DNA of 37,180 nucleotides, from positions 1 to 37,180 of the forward strand of contig REDU01000051.1 of NCBI GenBank assembly GCA_007693335.1, given 5' to 3'. The position numbers and the translations under genes are program-made. Positions 16,815-23,975 of this stretch are shown here, in pieces. The notes below the pieces were generated by a model, which saw only the letters and a program-made list of their open reading frames with translations, did not search any database and was not told the origin of the DNA. The first letter of the stretch is position 1, and every line of letters begins with the position of its first letter. Source of the DNA: Ilumatobacter sp. Its GTDB lineage: Bacteria; Actinomycetota; Acidimicrobiia; Acidimicrobiales; Ilumatobacteraceae.

Positions 16815-16821
16815 GACGACA

Positions 16822-16827
16822 ACGGTA
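16822..16827 (-). promoter_or_regulatory. -10 element TACCGT of the cyclase gene
   Basis: TACCGT reads on the minus strand seven bases before the ATG at 16814. It predicts a leaderless transcript and argues for this Met rather than the second Met at 16796. Confidence 0.5.
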
Positions 16828-16859
16828 GCCCGGATCTGTGGTGTGAAAGGGTGGGCCTC

Positions 16860-17738
16860 ATGAAGGTCCACCTGGTCGACGGCACCTACGAGCTGTTCCG
16901 GCAGCACTTCGGGAGTGCACGTGGGGGCGATGCCGGGCCGCGTGATGCCACGATCGGGGTGCTGCGCTCGACGCTGGCGCTGCTCGACGACGGTGCCACC
17001 CACCTCGGTGTCGCCAGCGACCATGTGATCGAGAGCTTCCGCAACGACCTGTGGGCCGGGTACAAGACGAGCGACGGCATGCTGCCCGAGCTGCTGGAGC
17101 AGATCCCCGTGCTCGAGGATGCGCTCGACGCCATGGGTGTGACGGTCTGGGCGATGGTGACCCACGAGGCCGACGACGCCCTGGGCGCGGCCGCGGCCGT
17201 GGCCGCTGCCGACGAGCGCGTCGAGCAGGTGCTGATCATCACGCCCGACAAGGATCTCGGCCAGTGCGTGGTGGGGACACGGGTGGTCCAGTTCGACCGG
17301 CGCAAGCGCGAGATCATCGATCACGAGGCGGTGGTCGAGAAGTTCGGGGTACCTCCCGAGTCGATCCCCGACTACCTCGGGCTCGTGGGCGACACCGCCG
17401 ACGGGTTCCCCGGTCTGAGCGGATGGGGTGCGAAGAGCGCGTCGGCCGTGCTGGCCCGCTACGGGCACCTCGAGGACATCCCCGATCATGCCGGACAATG
17501 GGACGTGCCGGGGCTGCGGGGAGCGCCGAAGCTGGCTGCCACGCTGGCGGAGAACCGGGAGCTGGCGGTGCTGTTCCGGCGCATCGCCACGGTCGACACC
17601 TCGGTGGACGTCGGCTCGGTGGACGACTGGCACTGGAGCGGGCCCACCGACCGCTTCGCGGATGTGGCCGATCAGCTCGGCGCACCGGAACTGTGGCGCC
17701 GGGCCGAGGCGCTGGCCGCCCGGCGGAATGCCGGCTGA
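16860..17738 (+). CDS. 5'-3' exonuclease (flap endonuclease / Pol I N-terminal domain family)
   Basis: The 292-residue protein matches the stand-alone FEN/5'-exonuclease family. MKVHLVDGTYELFR carries the first metal Asp, HEADDALGAA and IITPDKDLGQ carry the later acids, and GDTADGFPGLSGWGAKSASA is the helix-3-turn-helix DNA-binding motif. The usual YKANR gate motif reads YKTSDG here, so substrate threading may differ. It is not joined to a polymerase domain. It should remove RNA primers or flaps in replication and repair. A GAAAGGG about eight bases before the ATG is a plausible ribosome site. Its stop codon lies within the SRP RNA 3' end encoded on the other strand. Confidence 0.88.
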   Translation: MKVHLVDGTYELFRQHFGSARGGDAGPRDATIGVLRSTLALLDDGATHLGVASDHVIESFRNDLWAGYKTSDGMLPELLEQIPVLEDALDAMGVTVWAMVTHEADDALGAAAAVAAADERVEQVLIITPDKDLGQCVVGTRVVQFDRRKREIIDHEAVVEKFGVPPESIPDYLGLVGDTADGFPGLSGWGAKSASAVLARYGHLEDIPDHAGQWDVPGLRGAPKLAATLAENRELAVLFRRIATVDTSVDVGSVDDWHWSGPTDRFADVADQLGAPELWRRAEALAARRNAG

Positions 17739-17853
17739 GGTGACGACCAGGCGATCTGCGGCGCACGAGCGATGCCGATGAAGGCTGCTCCCTTCCGGGC
17801 CTGACCTGGTTCACGGGCGCCCGTCGCACAGGACCCGGTCGCCACCTCAGCCG
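17733..17853 (-). ncRNA. ffs: Small signal recognition particle RNA (4.5S RNA)
   Basis: On the minus strand the conserved SRP core reads ACCAGGTCAGG then CCCGGAAGGGAGCAGCC, the Ffh-binding loop region of bacterial 4.5S RNA. The ends pair: a perfect 16-bp inverted repeat (17843-17858 with 17727-17742) closes the stem, extended by CGACC pairing. No Alu-type domain is present, so this is the small bacterial form. Ends are approximate; the closing stem could extend the RNA to 17727-17858. A minus-strand TACACT at 17872-17877 predicts transcription start near 17865. The RNA binds Ffh and targets membrane proteins. Confidence 0.9.
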
Positions 17854-17871
17854 GCATTCGCCGGTGTCACC

Positions 17872-17877
17872 AGTGTA
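17872..17877 (-). promoter_or_regulatory. -10 element TACACT of the SRP RNA gene
   Basis: TACACT on the minus strand lies about 14 bases before the closing stem of the SRP RNA. It is the same hexamer used by several protein genes here. It is back to back with the tRNA-Ser promoter. Confidence 0.5.
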
Positions 17878-17886
17878 CCCGTCGGG

Positions 17887-17892
17887 TACCCT
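17887..17892 (+). promoter_or_regulatory. -10 element TACCCT of tRNA-Ser(GGA)
   Basis: TACCCT lies 12 bases before the tRNA, giving a leader of about six bases. It diverges from the SRP RNA promoter with nine bases between the two hexamers. Confidence 0.4.
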
Positions 17893-17904
17893 GGCCCGCA
17901 CCCA

Positions 17905-17992
17905 GGAGGGGTGCGAGAGCGGCCGAATCGGCACGCTTGGAAAGCGTGTGTGGGGAAACTCACCGTGGGTTCGAATCCCACTCCCTCCGCCA
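17905..17992 (+). tRNA. tRNA-Ser (anticodon GGA)
   Basis: The gene folds as a class II tRNA. Acceptor GGAGGGG (17905-17911) pairs with TCCCTCC, the anticodon stem is CACGC/GCGTG with loop TTGGAAA giving GGA, the variable arm is long as in tRNA-Ser, and the T-arm carries GGTTCGAATCC. The discriminator is G and CCA is encoded (17990-17992). The final A is also the A of the tadA ATG. It reads UCC and UCU codons. Confidence 0.95.
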
Positions 17993-18528
17993 TGCAGGCC
18001 GACGAGATGACACGGTGGATGGCCGTGGCGCTCGACGAGGCGCGTGCCGCCGTCCACCACGACGACGTGCCCGTCGGTGCGGTCGTGGTGCGCGACGGCG
18101 AGATCATCGCCGCCCGTCACAACGAGCGCGAGCTCACCGGCGACCCCACCGCCCACGCCGAGGTGCTCGCGCTGCGCGACGCGGCGGCCGTGGTGGGACA
18201 CTGGCGTCTCGACCACTGCACGCTGGTGGTCACGCTCGAGCCGTGCCCGATGTGCGCGGGAGCCATCGTGAACGCCCGGGTGGGGCTCCTCGTCTACGGC
18301 GCGAGCGATCCGAAGGCGGGCGCGGCGGGTAGCTGCTTCGACCTGGTGGACCATCCACTGCTCAACCACCGGGTGCCGCGTCACACCGGGGTCATGGCCG
18401 AGTCGTGCGCCGCATTGCTGGTGGACTTCTTCGCCGCGCGGCGTGGGCGGTCAGCGGCTGCGGAGGCCGTCGATGAGCCGCTGGAGCGCGGTGCGTCGAT
18501 CGTCCGGCCCACCACCCGACCCCGGTAG
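17992..18528 (+). CDS. tadA: tRNA(adenine-34) deaminase TadA
   Basis: The 178-residue zinc deaminase converts A34 to inosine in tRNA-Arg(ACG). The active site is complete: His55-Ala-Glu57 (HAE) and Pro84-Cys85-x-x-Cys88 (PCPMC). NHRVPRHTGV near residue 130 also fits. The first ATG shares its A with the CCA end of tRNA-Ser, leaving no room for a ribosome site; an in-frame ATG at 18007 (MTRWMAVALDEARAA) is an alternative that would survive tRNA processing. The C-terminal 25 residues are beyond the usual core, and the last 78 bp overlap the convergent DUF4388-like gene. Confidence 0.93.
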   Translation: MQADEMTRWMAVALDEARAAVHHDDVPVGAVVVRDGEIIAARHNERELTGDPTAHAEVLALRDAAAVVGHWRLDHCTLVVTLEPCPMCAGAIVNARVGLLVYGASDPKAGAAGSCFDLVDHPLLNHRVPRHTGVMAESCAALLVDFFAARRGRSAAAEAVDEPLERGASIVRPTTRPR

Positions 18529-19629
18529 AGGCGGCGCCAGCGGCGCGCTGTCCTGCAGCCCCTCCGGCGACGGCGACGGCGCGAAGGCCGCGAACGGGTC
18601 GTCATCGCCGGGACCGTCGGGGATCGCGTCGGAGCTGGAGGTCTCCGACCATCGCGCGAACGGGTCGGGCATGTCGTCGAGTACCGGCAGCACTGGTGAC
18701 ACCGGACGACCGCGAGCCGTCCCCGATGCGACGGCGGCCATCGCACGTCGGACAGCGATCGTCATCCCGGGGTCGTCCACGTCGTCGCGCGACACACCGG
18801 GATCGAGGAGATCGGCCTCCCCCCCGGGTGGATCGAAGCGGTCGAACCCGTCGGCGGACGCGGTCTGACGGGCGTCGGCCACCACCTCGGGGGCGGGGAA
18901 CTCACCGCCGGGGGGCGTCGGATGACCGACCTCACCCGACGGCCAGTGCAGCTCGAAGTCGACCTTGGCGGCGGACGCGGCCGGAGCCGGCTCGTCGGGC
19001 TCGTCCACCCCGAGCACGGCGCGGAACGACGGTGCGGGTGCCGGATCGGACCCGGTGGTGGTCGGTCGGTGGAGGTCACCGTCGAGGTGCTCCTCGGGCG
19101 CGGGCGGTGCAGCGCGGCGAGCGCGCACCGCCGGTCCACCGACCGCCGGAGGTGGGAGCGCGGCACCCGGTGCCGGGCTCGTGGCCGGCTCGTACCACTG
19201 GTGCACACCGCTCGGGTGGTACTCGTACGGCCGTGTCACTGCCTCGCCCACCGACTGCCGGGCCACCCACGCCGTCGTCTCGGCGGTGATGTGCTCGAGC
19301 GCGAGCATGACCCGCTGACGATCGAGCGTCGGCACCCGGTCGAAGAGCCGACCGAGATGATCGGTGTCATCGGACGTGAGCACCCCCCTTGCGAGTTCGT
19401 CGGCACGGACCACGCCCATCGCCACCAGGCGGTCGGCCACGTCGAGATCGTCGGAGCGTTCGGCGTAGTAGATGCGACCACGATCGAGGTACACGCTCGC
19501 CGTCGGCATCAGCGCGAACTCGATCTCGCCGGTGAACGCGATCGAACGGGCCGAGTCGAGGATCTCCCATCCCGCACGAACCGGGCCGTACTCACCGGCG
19601 TCCGCGCCGACGTCGTCGCGCCAGGTCAC
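18451..19629 (-). CDS. DUF4388/PATAN-like protein coupled to a pseudo-GTPase
   Basis: The 392-residue protein has a folded N-terminal domain (about 15-150) resembling DUF4388/PATAN: SIAFTGEIEFALMPTASVYL then DRGRIYYAERSDDLDVADRL, followed by a helical part. From about residue 165 it is low complexity (Pro, Ala, Asp, Gly) and ends in a short amphipathic helix, TALQRLIDGLRSR. There is no membrane segment. Its GTG start overlaps the stop of the upstream pseudo-GTPase (GTGA), so the two are coupled. PATAN-type domains occur with Ras-like GTPases in other bacteria. The family assignment is from pattern only, and the function is unknown. Confidence 0.72.
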   Translation of the reverse strand: MTWRDDVGADAGEYGPVRAGWEILDSARSIAFTGEIEFALMPTASVYLDRGRIYYAERSDDLDVADRLVAMGVVRADELARGVLTSDDTDHLGRLFDRVPTLDRQRVMLALEHITAETTAWVARQSVGEAVTRPYEYHPSGVHQWYEPATSPAPGAALPPPAVGGPAVRARRAAPPAPEEHLDGDLHRPTTTGSDPAPAPSFRAVLGVDEPDEPAPAASAAKVDFELHWPSGEVGHPTPPGGEFPAPEVVADARQTASADGFDRFDPPGGEADLLDPGVSRDDVDDPGMTIAVRRAMAAVASGTARGRPVSPVLPVLDDMPDPFARWSETSSSDAIPDGPGDDDPFAAFAPSPSPEGLQDSAPLAPPLPGSGGGPDDRRTALQRLIDGLRSR

Positions 19630-20177
19630 GCCACCTGCCGATCGACCGCATCGAGCGAGAGCAGCAGCGTGTCGAGCGTCTCGATCATCACATCACGCCC
19701 GGACCGGGGATCGACCAGCTGACACCCCATCACTCTCGCGCCGTCGGGGACACCCAGAGAAGACGCGAGCGTGCGGGCCTCGGCCGGGTCGTCGCAACGG
19801 TTCACGGCCACCACCAGTGGGACGCGGAGGGTCTGCAGCAGCGAGCGCAGGACGACGCCCGCCTCGGCGTGGGTGTGTTCGGCATGGGCGTCCACCACGA
19901 AGATCGCGACGTCGACCTCACCGGTGAGCGCGGCCACGAGCTCCCAGCCGCGGTCGGCGCCAGGGGTACCGAACAACAACAGCCGGGTGCCGTCACCGGC
20001 GGTGAACGAGGCCACACCCATGACGGTGCCGGCGTGGGAGCCCACCTCGACCGGAGGCGCGCCGGGCACATCGGTCACGATGTCGGTGGCGAGCACGGGT
20101 CCGTCCGCCACGGCCTGCATCAGCGCGGCGGTGGCGGTCGCGCACGGTCCCGTCACCATGACCCTGATGTCGTTCAT
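19626..20177 (-). CDS. CvnD/MglA-like pseudo-GTPase lacking the P-loop
   Basis: The 183-residue protein parallels the window's own CvnD: the same first strand, a switch/strand segment ending FGTPGADR (69-76), a VPLVVAVNRCD strand with G4 NRCD (126-129) and a C-terminal helix. The P-loop position reads GPCATATAA (10-18) with no Gly-Lys-Thr/Ser, and the G3 Gln is Ala (GTPGAD). Nucleotide hydrolysis is therefore unlikely and binding doubtful. ATG 20177 has GGAGGA just upstream; twelve further in-frame codons exist. A 10-bp palindrome GGTGTACACC lies at 20205-20214 upstream. It is translationally coupled to the DUF4388-like gene. Confidence 0.8.
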   Translation of the reverse strand: MNDIRVMVTGPCATATAALMQAVADGPVLATDIVTDVPGAPPVEVGSHAGTVMGVASFTAGDGTRLLLFGTPGADRGWELVAALTGEVDVAIFVVDAHAEHTHAEAGVVLRSLLQTLRVPLVVAVNRCDDPAEARTLASSLGVPDGARVMGCQLVDPRSGRDVMIETLDTLLLSLDAVDRQVA

Positions 20178-20204
20178 CGCTCCTCCATCGGCGGGGTCCA
20201 TCGA

Positions 20205-20214
20205 GGTGTACACC
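20205..20214. promoter_or_regulatory. 10-bp palindrome upstream of the pseudo-GTPase operon
   Basis: GGTGTACACC is a perfect palindrome 28 bases upstream of the ATG. It includes TACACC, a possible -10 on the minus strand. An operator role is speculative. Confidence 0.25.
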
Positions 20215-20285
20215 GGCGCGATGTACCCGGAGACCCATCGGCGGATCCGGAGGAACCCTTGAGTGCCGTCGGCGCGTGCTGCCGC

Positions 20286-20291
20286 TAGCCT
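20286..20291 (+). promoter_or_regulatory. -10 element TAGCCT of tRNA-Ser(CGA)
   Basis: TAGCCT lies eight bases before the tRNA, so the primary transcript would begin at or just before the mature 5' end. TTGAGT at 20259-20264 is a weak -35 with a long 21-base spacer. Confidence 0.4.
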
Positions 20292-20299
20292 CGATCGAC

Positions 20300-20390
20300 G
20301 GAAGGATGCCAGAGCGGACGAATGGGACGGCCTCGAAAGCCGTTGAGGCCCTTCGGGTCTCCGTGGGTTCGAATCCCACTCCTTCCGCCA
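20300..20390 (+). tRNA. tRNA-Ser (anticodon CGA)
   Basis: This is a class II tRNA with a fully paired acceptor GGAAGGA/TCCTTCC, anticodon stem ACGGC/GCCGT, loop CTCGAAA giving CGA, a long variable arm closed by GGCCCTTCGGGTC, and T-arm GGTTCGAATCC. The discriminator is G and CCA is encoded (20388-20390). It reads UCG codons, which are common in this GC-rich DNA. The convergent hydrolase gene ends one base beyond the CCA. Confidence 0.95.
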
Positions 20391-20391
20391 G

Positions 20392-22032
20392 TCAGTCGCA
20401 GACGACGCCGTCGTCGGGCGGCTCGAGATCGACGAGGTAGCGGTTGACCACCTCGACCACGCAGCGGTTCACGCCGTACCCGGTGTGCTGGTCGGCCTCG
20501 ACGATCACGAAACGACCGTCGTCGAGTGTGGCGGCCATCGCCCGGGTGCTCTCGAACGGGGTGGCCGGGTCACCCGTGGTGCCGATCACGACGATGGGCC
20601 CCGCGCCCGCTCCGGTGATGGTGATCCGTGGATCGAGCGCCGGCGGCATGAACGTACAGAAGAACCCGGGTTCGGCGTCGGCGGGCACCAGTCGCGGTGC
20701 CACCTCGGCGAACCGCAGGGTCTCGGCCCGCACCTGCTCGATGTCGGGGCGATCATCTCTGTCGGCGCACGAGATCACCTGGAAGGCCTCGAGCTCGTCG
20801 CCGTACGACCCGTCGTTCTGCCGCTGGTAATAGCTGTCGTACAGCGAGAGCAGACCAGCGCCGCGGCCATCGGCGGCGTCGGCCAGCGCCCGCTCGAGCT
20901 GCGGCCAGAACGAGTCGCTGTACATCGCCTGGACGACCCCGATGGTGGCCACGCCGCGGCCCACGTCGGGTCGGCCCGAACGGCTCGGGATCGGCGAGTC
21001 CTCGAGGCTGGTCATCAGCCGGTCGAACGCCGCGGCGGCATCACCATCGTTGTGGAACGCACACGAGGGTTCGGCGCTGCACCGGTCGAGGAACGTGGTG
21101 AGGGTTGCCTCGAAGCCGGCGATCTGCTGCAACGACGACTCGAGTCGATCGGCCTCGGGATCGGATGCCCCGTCGAGCACGGCCGCCCGGACGGTGTCGG
21201 GGAAGAGCGTGGCCCACGTTGCACCCAACTCGCTGCCGTAGCTGAAGCCGAAGTACGAGATGGTGTCCTCACCGAGCGCACGACGAATGGTGTCGATGTC
21301 TCGGGCCGAGTTGTTCGTGCCCACGAACTGGACGATGTCGGCGTTCTTGCGCTCGCACTCGGCTGCGAACTGCTGGGCGAGCGCGAGGTTGTCGGCTTCG
21401 AGATCGTCGCTGACGTCGAGCACCGCCACGTAGTCGTCCCAGTCGTCGATGCAGTCGATGGCCGGTTCGCTCTCACCGGTGCCGCGGGGATCCCAGCCGA
21501 TGATGTCGAAGTGCCGGAGCAGTTCGCTGTCGTAGATCTGGTCGCCGAAGAGGGCGAACGACGAGCCGCCGAAGCCGGGACCACCGGGGTTGACGAGCAG
21601 TGATCCGATGCGGCTGGATGGATCGGTGGCAGCCCGGCGCGCCACGAACAACTCGATGGTGCCACCGTCGGGATCGGCGTAGTCGATCGGCACGTCGAGC
21701 GTGGCCACCTCGACCCCGTCGCGGAACGGCTCCCACTCGAACGGCGCCGGCTGGAACGCCGACACATCGGGGCCCGACGGGACCGTGCCGGGATCGGTCG
21801 TGCCGGGATCGGTCGTCACGGGATCGGTCGTGCCGGGATCGGTCGTCTCGGGGGCGTCAGGAGTGTCAGGGGCCCCGGTGGTGGACGGCTGTTCTGCCGC
21901 TGCGGTGTCGGACGGTTCGCTGGCGGTCCGGGTCACGCCGGCATCGACCGCGCATGCACCTGCCGTGAGCAGTGCTGCGACGAGCACGGTCGCCGAGCGA
22001 CGACGAGTACGGCCAGGTGGGGGGCTGGTCAC
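20392..22032 (-). CDS. Exported alpha/beta hydrolase with TAP-like C-terminal domain (tripeptidyl aminopeptidase-like)
   Basis: The 546-residue protein starts with an Arg-rich signal peptide and a possible lipobox (TAGAC, Cys27), then a Thr/Pro/Asp-rich linker (about 35-85) built from a 15-bp repeat, then an alpha/beta hydrolase fold. The oxyanion segment is NPGGPGFGGS. The nucleophile is Ser264 in GFSYGS, with Asp488 (TTGDPATPF) and His516 (ADQHTGYG) completing the triad. The C-terminal part matches the TAP-like domain of Streptomyces tripeptidyl aminopeptidases and mycobacterial SlpE-type enzymes. Substrate could be peptides or esters. The GTG at 22032 is seven bases after TATCGT, so the mRNA is probably leaderless. 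Confidence 0.87.
   Translation of the reverse strand: MTSPPPGRTRRRSATVLVAALLTAGACAVDAGVTRTASEPSDTAAAEQPSTTGAPDTPDAPETTDPGTTDPVTTDPGTTDPGTVPSGPDVSAFQPAPFEWEPFRDGVEVATLDVPIDYADPDGGTIELFVARRAATDPSSRIGSLLVNPGGPGFGGSSFALFGDQIYDSELLRHFDIIGWDPRGTGESEPAIDCIDDWDDYVAVLDVSDDLEADNLALAQQFAAECERKNADIVQFVGTNNSARDIDTIRRALGEDTISYFGFSYGSELGATWATLFPDTVRAAVLDGASDPEADRLESSLQQIAGFEATLTTFLDRCSAEPSCAFHNDGDAAAAFDRLMTSLEDSPIPSRSGRPDVGRGVATIGVVQAMYSDSFWPQLERALADAADGRGAGLLSLYDSYYQRQNDGSYGDELEAFQVISCADRDDRPDIEQVRAETLRFAEVAPRLVPADAEPGFFCTFMPPALDPRITITGAGAGPIVVIGTTGDPATPFESTRAMAATLDDGRFVIVEADQHTGYGVNRCVVEVVNRYLVDLEPPDDGVVCD
21786..21845. repeat. Four tandem 15-bp repeats in the hydrolase linker
   Basis: The unit TGCCGGGATCGGTCG occurs four times, the third with two changes (TCACGGGATCGGTCG). 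On the minus strand it encodes five-residue TTDPG-type repeats of the linker between the membrane anchor and the enzyme. A change in copy number would change linker length by five residues. Confidence 0.85.
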
Positions 22033-22039
22033 GGCAAGG

Positions 22040-22045
22040 ACGATA
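22040..22045 (-). promoter_or_regulatory. -10 element TATCGT of the hydrolase gene
   Basis: TATCGT on the minus strand ends seven bases before the GTG start. It is divergent from the ABC exporter promoter in the 69-bp gap. Confidence 0.5.
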
Positions 22046-22088
22046 CGTGGGTTTCGGGCACAGCGGGCCTCATCACAGCGCCCGGTCG

Positions 22089-22094
22089 TAGCCT
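22089..22094 (+). promoter_or_regulatory. -10 element TAGCCT of the ABC exporter gene
   Basis: TAGCCT ends seven bases before the ATG at 22102. The spacing supports this start over the later in-frame ATGs and predicts a leaderless mRNA. Confidence 0.5.
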
Positions 22095-22101
22095 GCAGAG
22101 G

Positions 22102-23961
22102 ATGCGGATGCCGCCCCACAGCATGATGCCGAGGGACACCGAGGGTCTCGCCGGCGCGTCGGTGGGTCGGGGCACGGCCAAGCGCGTCTGGGGGTTCGCC
22201 CGCCCCTACCGCGGCACCATCGCACTGTTCCTCGCGTCGATCCTCGGTGCGGCGCTGCTGGCCCTGGTGCCACCGCTGGTGGTGCGCGAGATCCTCGACA
22301 ATGCCATCCCCAACGCCGATCGGGCGTTGATCGGCTGGCTGGCGCTGGCCGCCGTGGTGGCCGCACTCGCCGACGCCGCACTCCAGATCGTGCAGCGCTG
22401 GTGCAGCGCCCGTGTGGGCGAGGGGTTGATCGCCGATCTCCGCAACGCCCTGTTCGCGAAGGTGCAGCGGCTGCCGGTCGCGTTCTTCACCCGCACCCCC
22501 ACCGGCGCCATCACGAGCCGCCTGAACAACGACGTGGTGGGGGCCCAGACCGCGGTCACCAGCACGCTCGGCAGCGTGGTCAGCAACGTGGTCGTGCTCG
22601 TGACCACGTTGGCCGCGATGCTGGCGCTCGAGTGGCGGCTGACCCTGCTCGCCCTGATCGTGCTCCCGGTGTTCGTCGTGCCCGCACGTCGGGTCGGGCG
22701 ACGGCTGCAGGTGATCTCCCGCGAGCAGATGCAGCACAACGCGGCGATGAACACCCAGATGACGGAACGGTTCAACGTGTCGGGCGCGGTCCTGGTCAAG
22801 CTGTTCGGCAACCTCGATCGCGAGCAGGAGCAGTTCTCGGGCCGTACCTTCGCGGTGCGTGACGCCGGCGTGCGCGCCGCCATGCTCGGCCGGGTGTTCT
22901 TCGTGGCGCTGGGCCTGGTGGCGGCCGTGGGCGCCGCTGCGATCTACGGCATCGGCGCGCTGTTCGTGGTCGACGGTGACATCACCCCCGGCACGCTGGT
23001 CGCGCTGGCCGCGCTCGTGACCCGCGTGTACCAACCACTCACCGGGCTCACGAACGCCCGGGTCGACCTGATGACGTCGATGGTGAGCTTCGAGCGGGTG
23101 TTCGAGGTGCTCGACGCCCCCGAGTCGATCCGCGAGCGTCCCGGAGCGATCGAGTTGGTGTCACCCCGAGGGTCGGTCGAGTTCGACCACGTGGTGTTCC
23201 GCTACCCACCGGCGTCGACCACCGCCATCGCCTCGATGGAGCAGAACACCTCGATCGAGTCCGATCCCGACCGCGACGTGCTGACCGGGTTGACGCTCGA
23301 TGTGGCCCCCGGCGAGACACTGGCGCTCGTGGGCGCCTCGGGGGCGGGGAAGAGCACGCTCGCGTCGCTGGTGCCGCGCCTCTACGACGTGACCGACGGC
23401 GCCGTGCGCATCGACGGTCACGACGTGCGCGACCTCACCCTCGACTCGCTCCGGGCTGCGATCGGGGTCGTGTCGCAGGACCCCCACCTCTTCCACGAGT
23501 CGATCGCCGAGAACCTCCGCTACGCCCGCCCCGACGCCAGCGAGAACGAACTGCTCGCCGCCTGTCGGGGCGCACGTATCCACGACACGATCGCCGCGCT
23601 GCCCGACGGCTACGACACCGTGGTGGGCGAGCGCGGCTACCGGCTGAGCGGCGGCGAGAAGCAGCGCCTCGCGATCGCCCGGCTGCTCCTGAAGGACCCG
23701 GCCATCATGATCCTCGACGAGGCCACCAGCCATCTCGACAACGACAACGAGGCCCATGTGCAGGCGGCGCTCGACACCGCGCTGAACGGCCGCACCGCCA
23801 TCGTGATCGCCCATCGCCTGTCGACGGTGCGCAGTGCCGACCGCATCGCCGTGCTCGACGCCGGCCGGATCGTCGAGATCGGCACCCACACGGAGCTGCT
23901 CGAGGCCGGGGGCGCCTACGCCGCCCAGCTCCGTGCGGGCGAACTGCTCACCGCACCCTGA
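22102..23961 (+). CDS. ABC exporter, fused transmembrane and ATPase domains
   Basis: The 619-residue half-transporter has a six-helix ABC type-1 domain (about 30-325) and an ATPase domain. Walker A is GASGAGKS (411-418), the signature is LSGGEKQR (515-522), Walker B is IMILDEAT (535-542), and the H-loop is IAHRLST. It should homodimerise and export a lipid, peptide or drug; the substrate cannot be told. A run of polar residues around 380-390 between the domains is a small insertion. It is transcribed alone or with the following aminotransferase, 14 bp downstream. Confidence 0.92.
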   Translation: MRMPPHSMMPRDTEGLAGASVGRGTAKRVWGFARPYRGTIALFLASILGAALLALVPPLVVREILDNAIPNADRALIGWLALAAVVAALADAALQIVQRWCSARVGEGLIADLRNALFAKVQRLPVAFFTRTPTGAITSRLNNDVVGAQTAVTSTLGSVVSNVVVLVTTLAAMLALEWRLTLLALIVLPVFVVPARRVGRRLQVISREQMQHNAAMNTQMTERFNVSGAVLVKLFGNLDREQEQFSGRTFAVRDAGVRAAMLGRVFFVALGLVAAVGAAAIYGIGALFVVDGDITPGTLVALAALVTRVYQPLTGLTNARVDLMTSMVSFERVFEVLDAPESIRERPGAIELVSPRGSVEFDHVVFRYPPASTTAIASMEQNTSIESDPDRDVLTGLTLDVAPGETLALVGASGAGKSTLASLVPRLYDVTDGAVRIDGHDVRDLTLDSLRAAIGVVSQDPHLFHESIAENLRYARPDASENELLAACRGARIHDTIAALPDGYDTVVGERGYRLSGGEKQRLAIARLLLKDPAIMILDEATSHLDNDNEAHVQAALDTALNGRTAIVIAHRLSTVRSADRIAVLDAGRIVEIGTHTELLEAGGAYAAQLRAGELLTAP

Positions 23962-23975
23962 CACAATGCTCGGCG

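Noticed and set aside
16815..17633. N-terminal extension of the cyclase frame up to 17633
   Set aside because: The added part is antisense to the exonuclease and has no domain. The TACCGT element and hydrophobic N-terminus support a start at 16814.
17905..20390. Two tRNA-Ser genes with matching 3' halves as attachment sites of an integrated element
   Set aside because: The shared part is the ordinary T-arm and acceptor of tRNA-Ser, the anticodons differ, tadA between them is a core gene, and there is no integrase.
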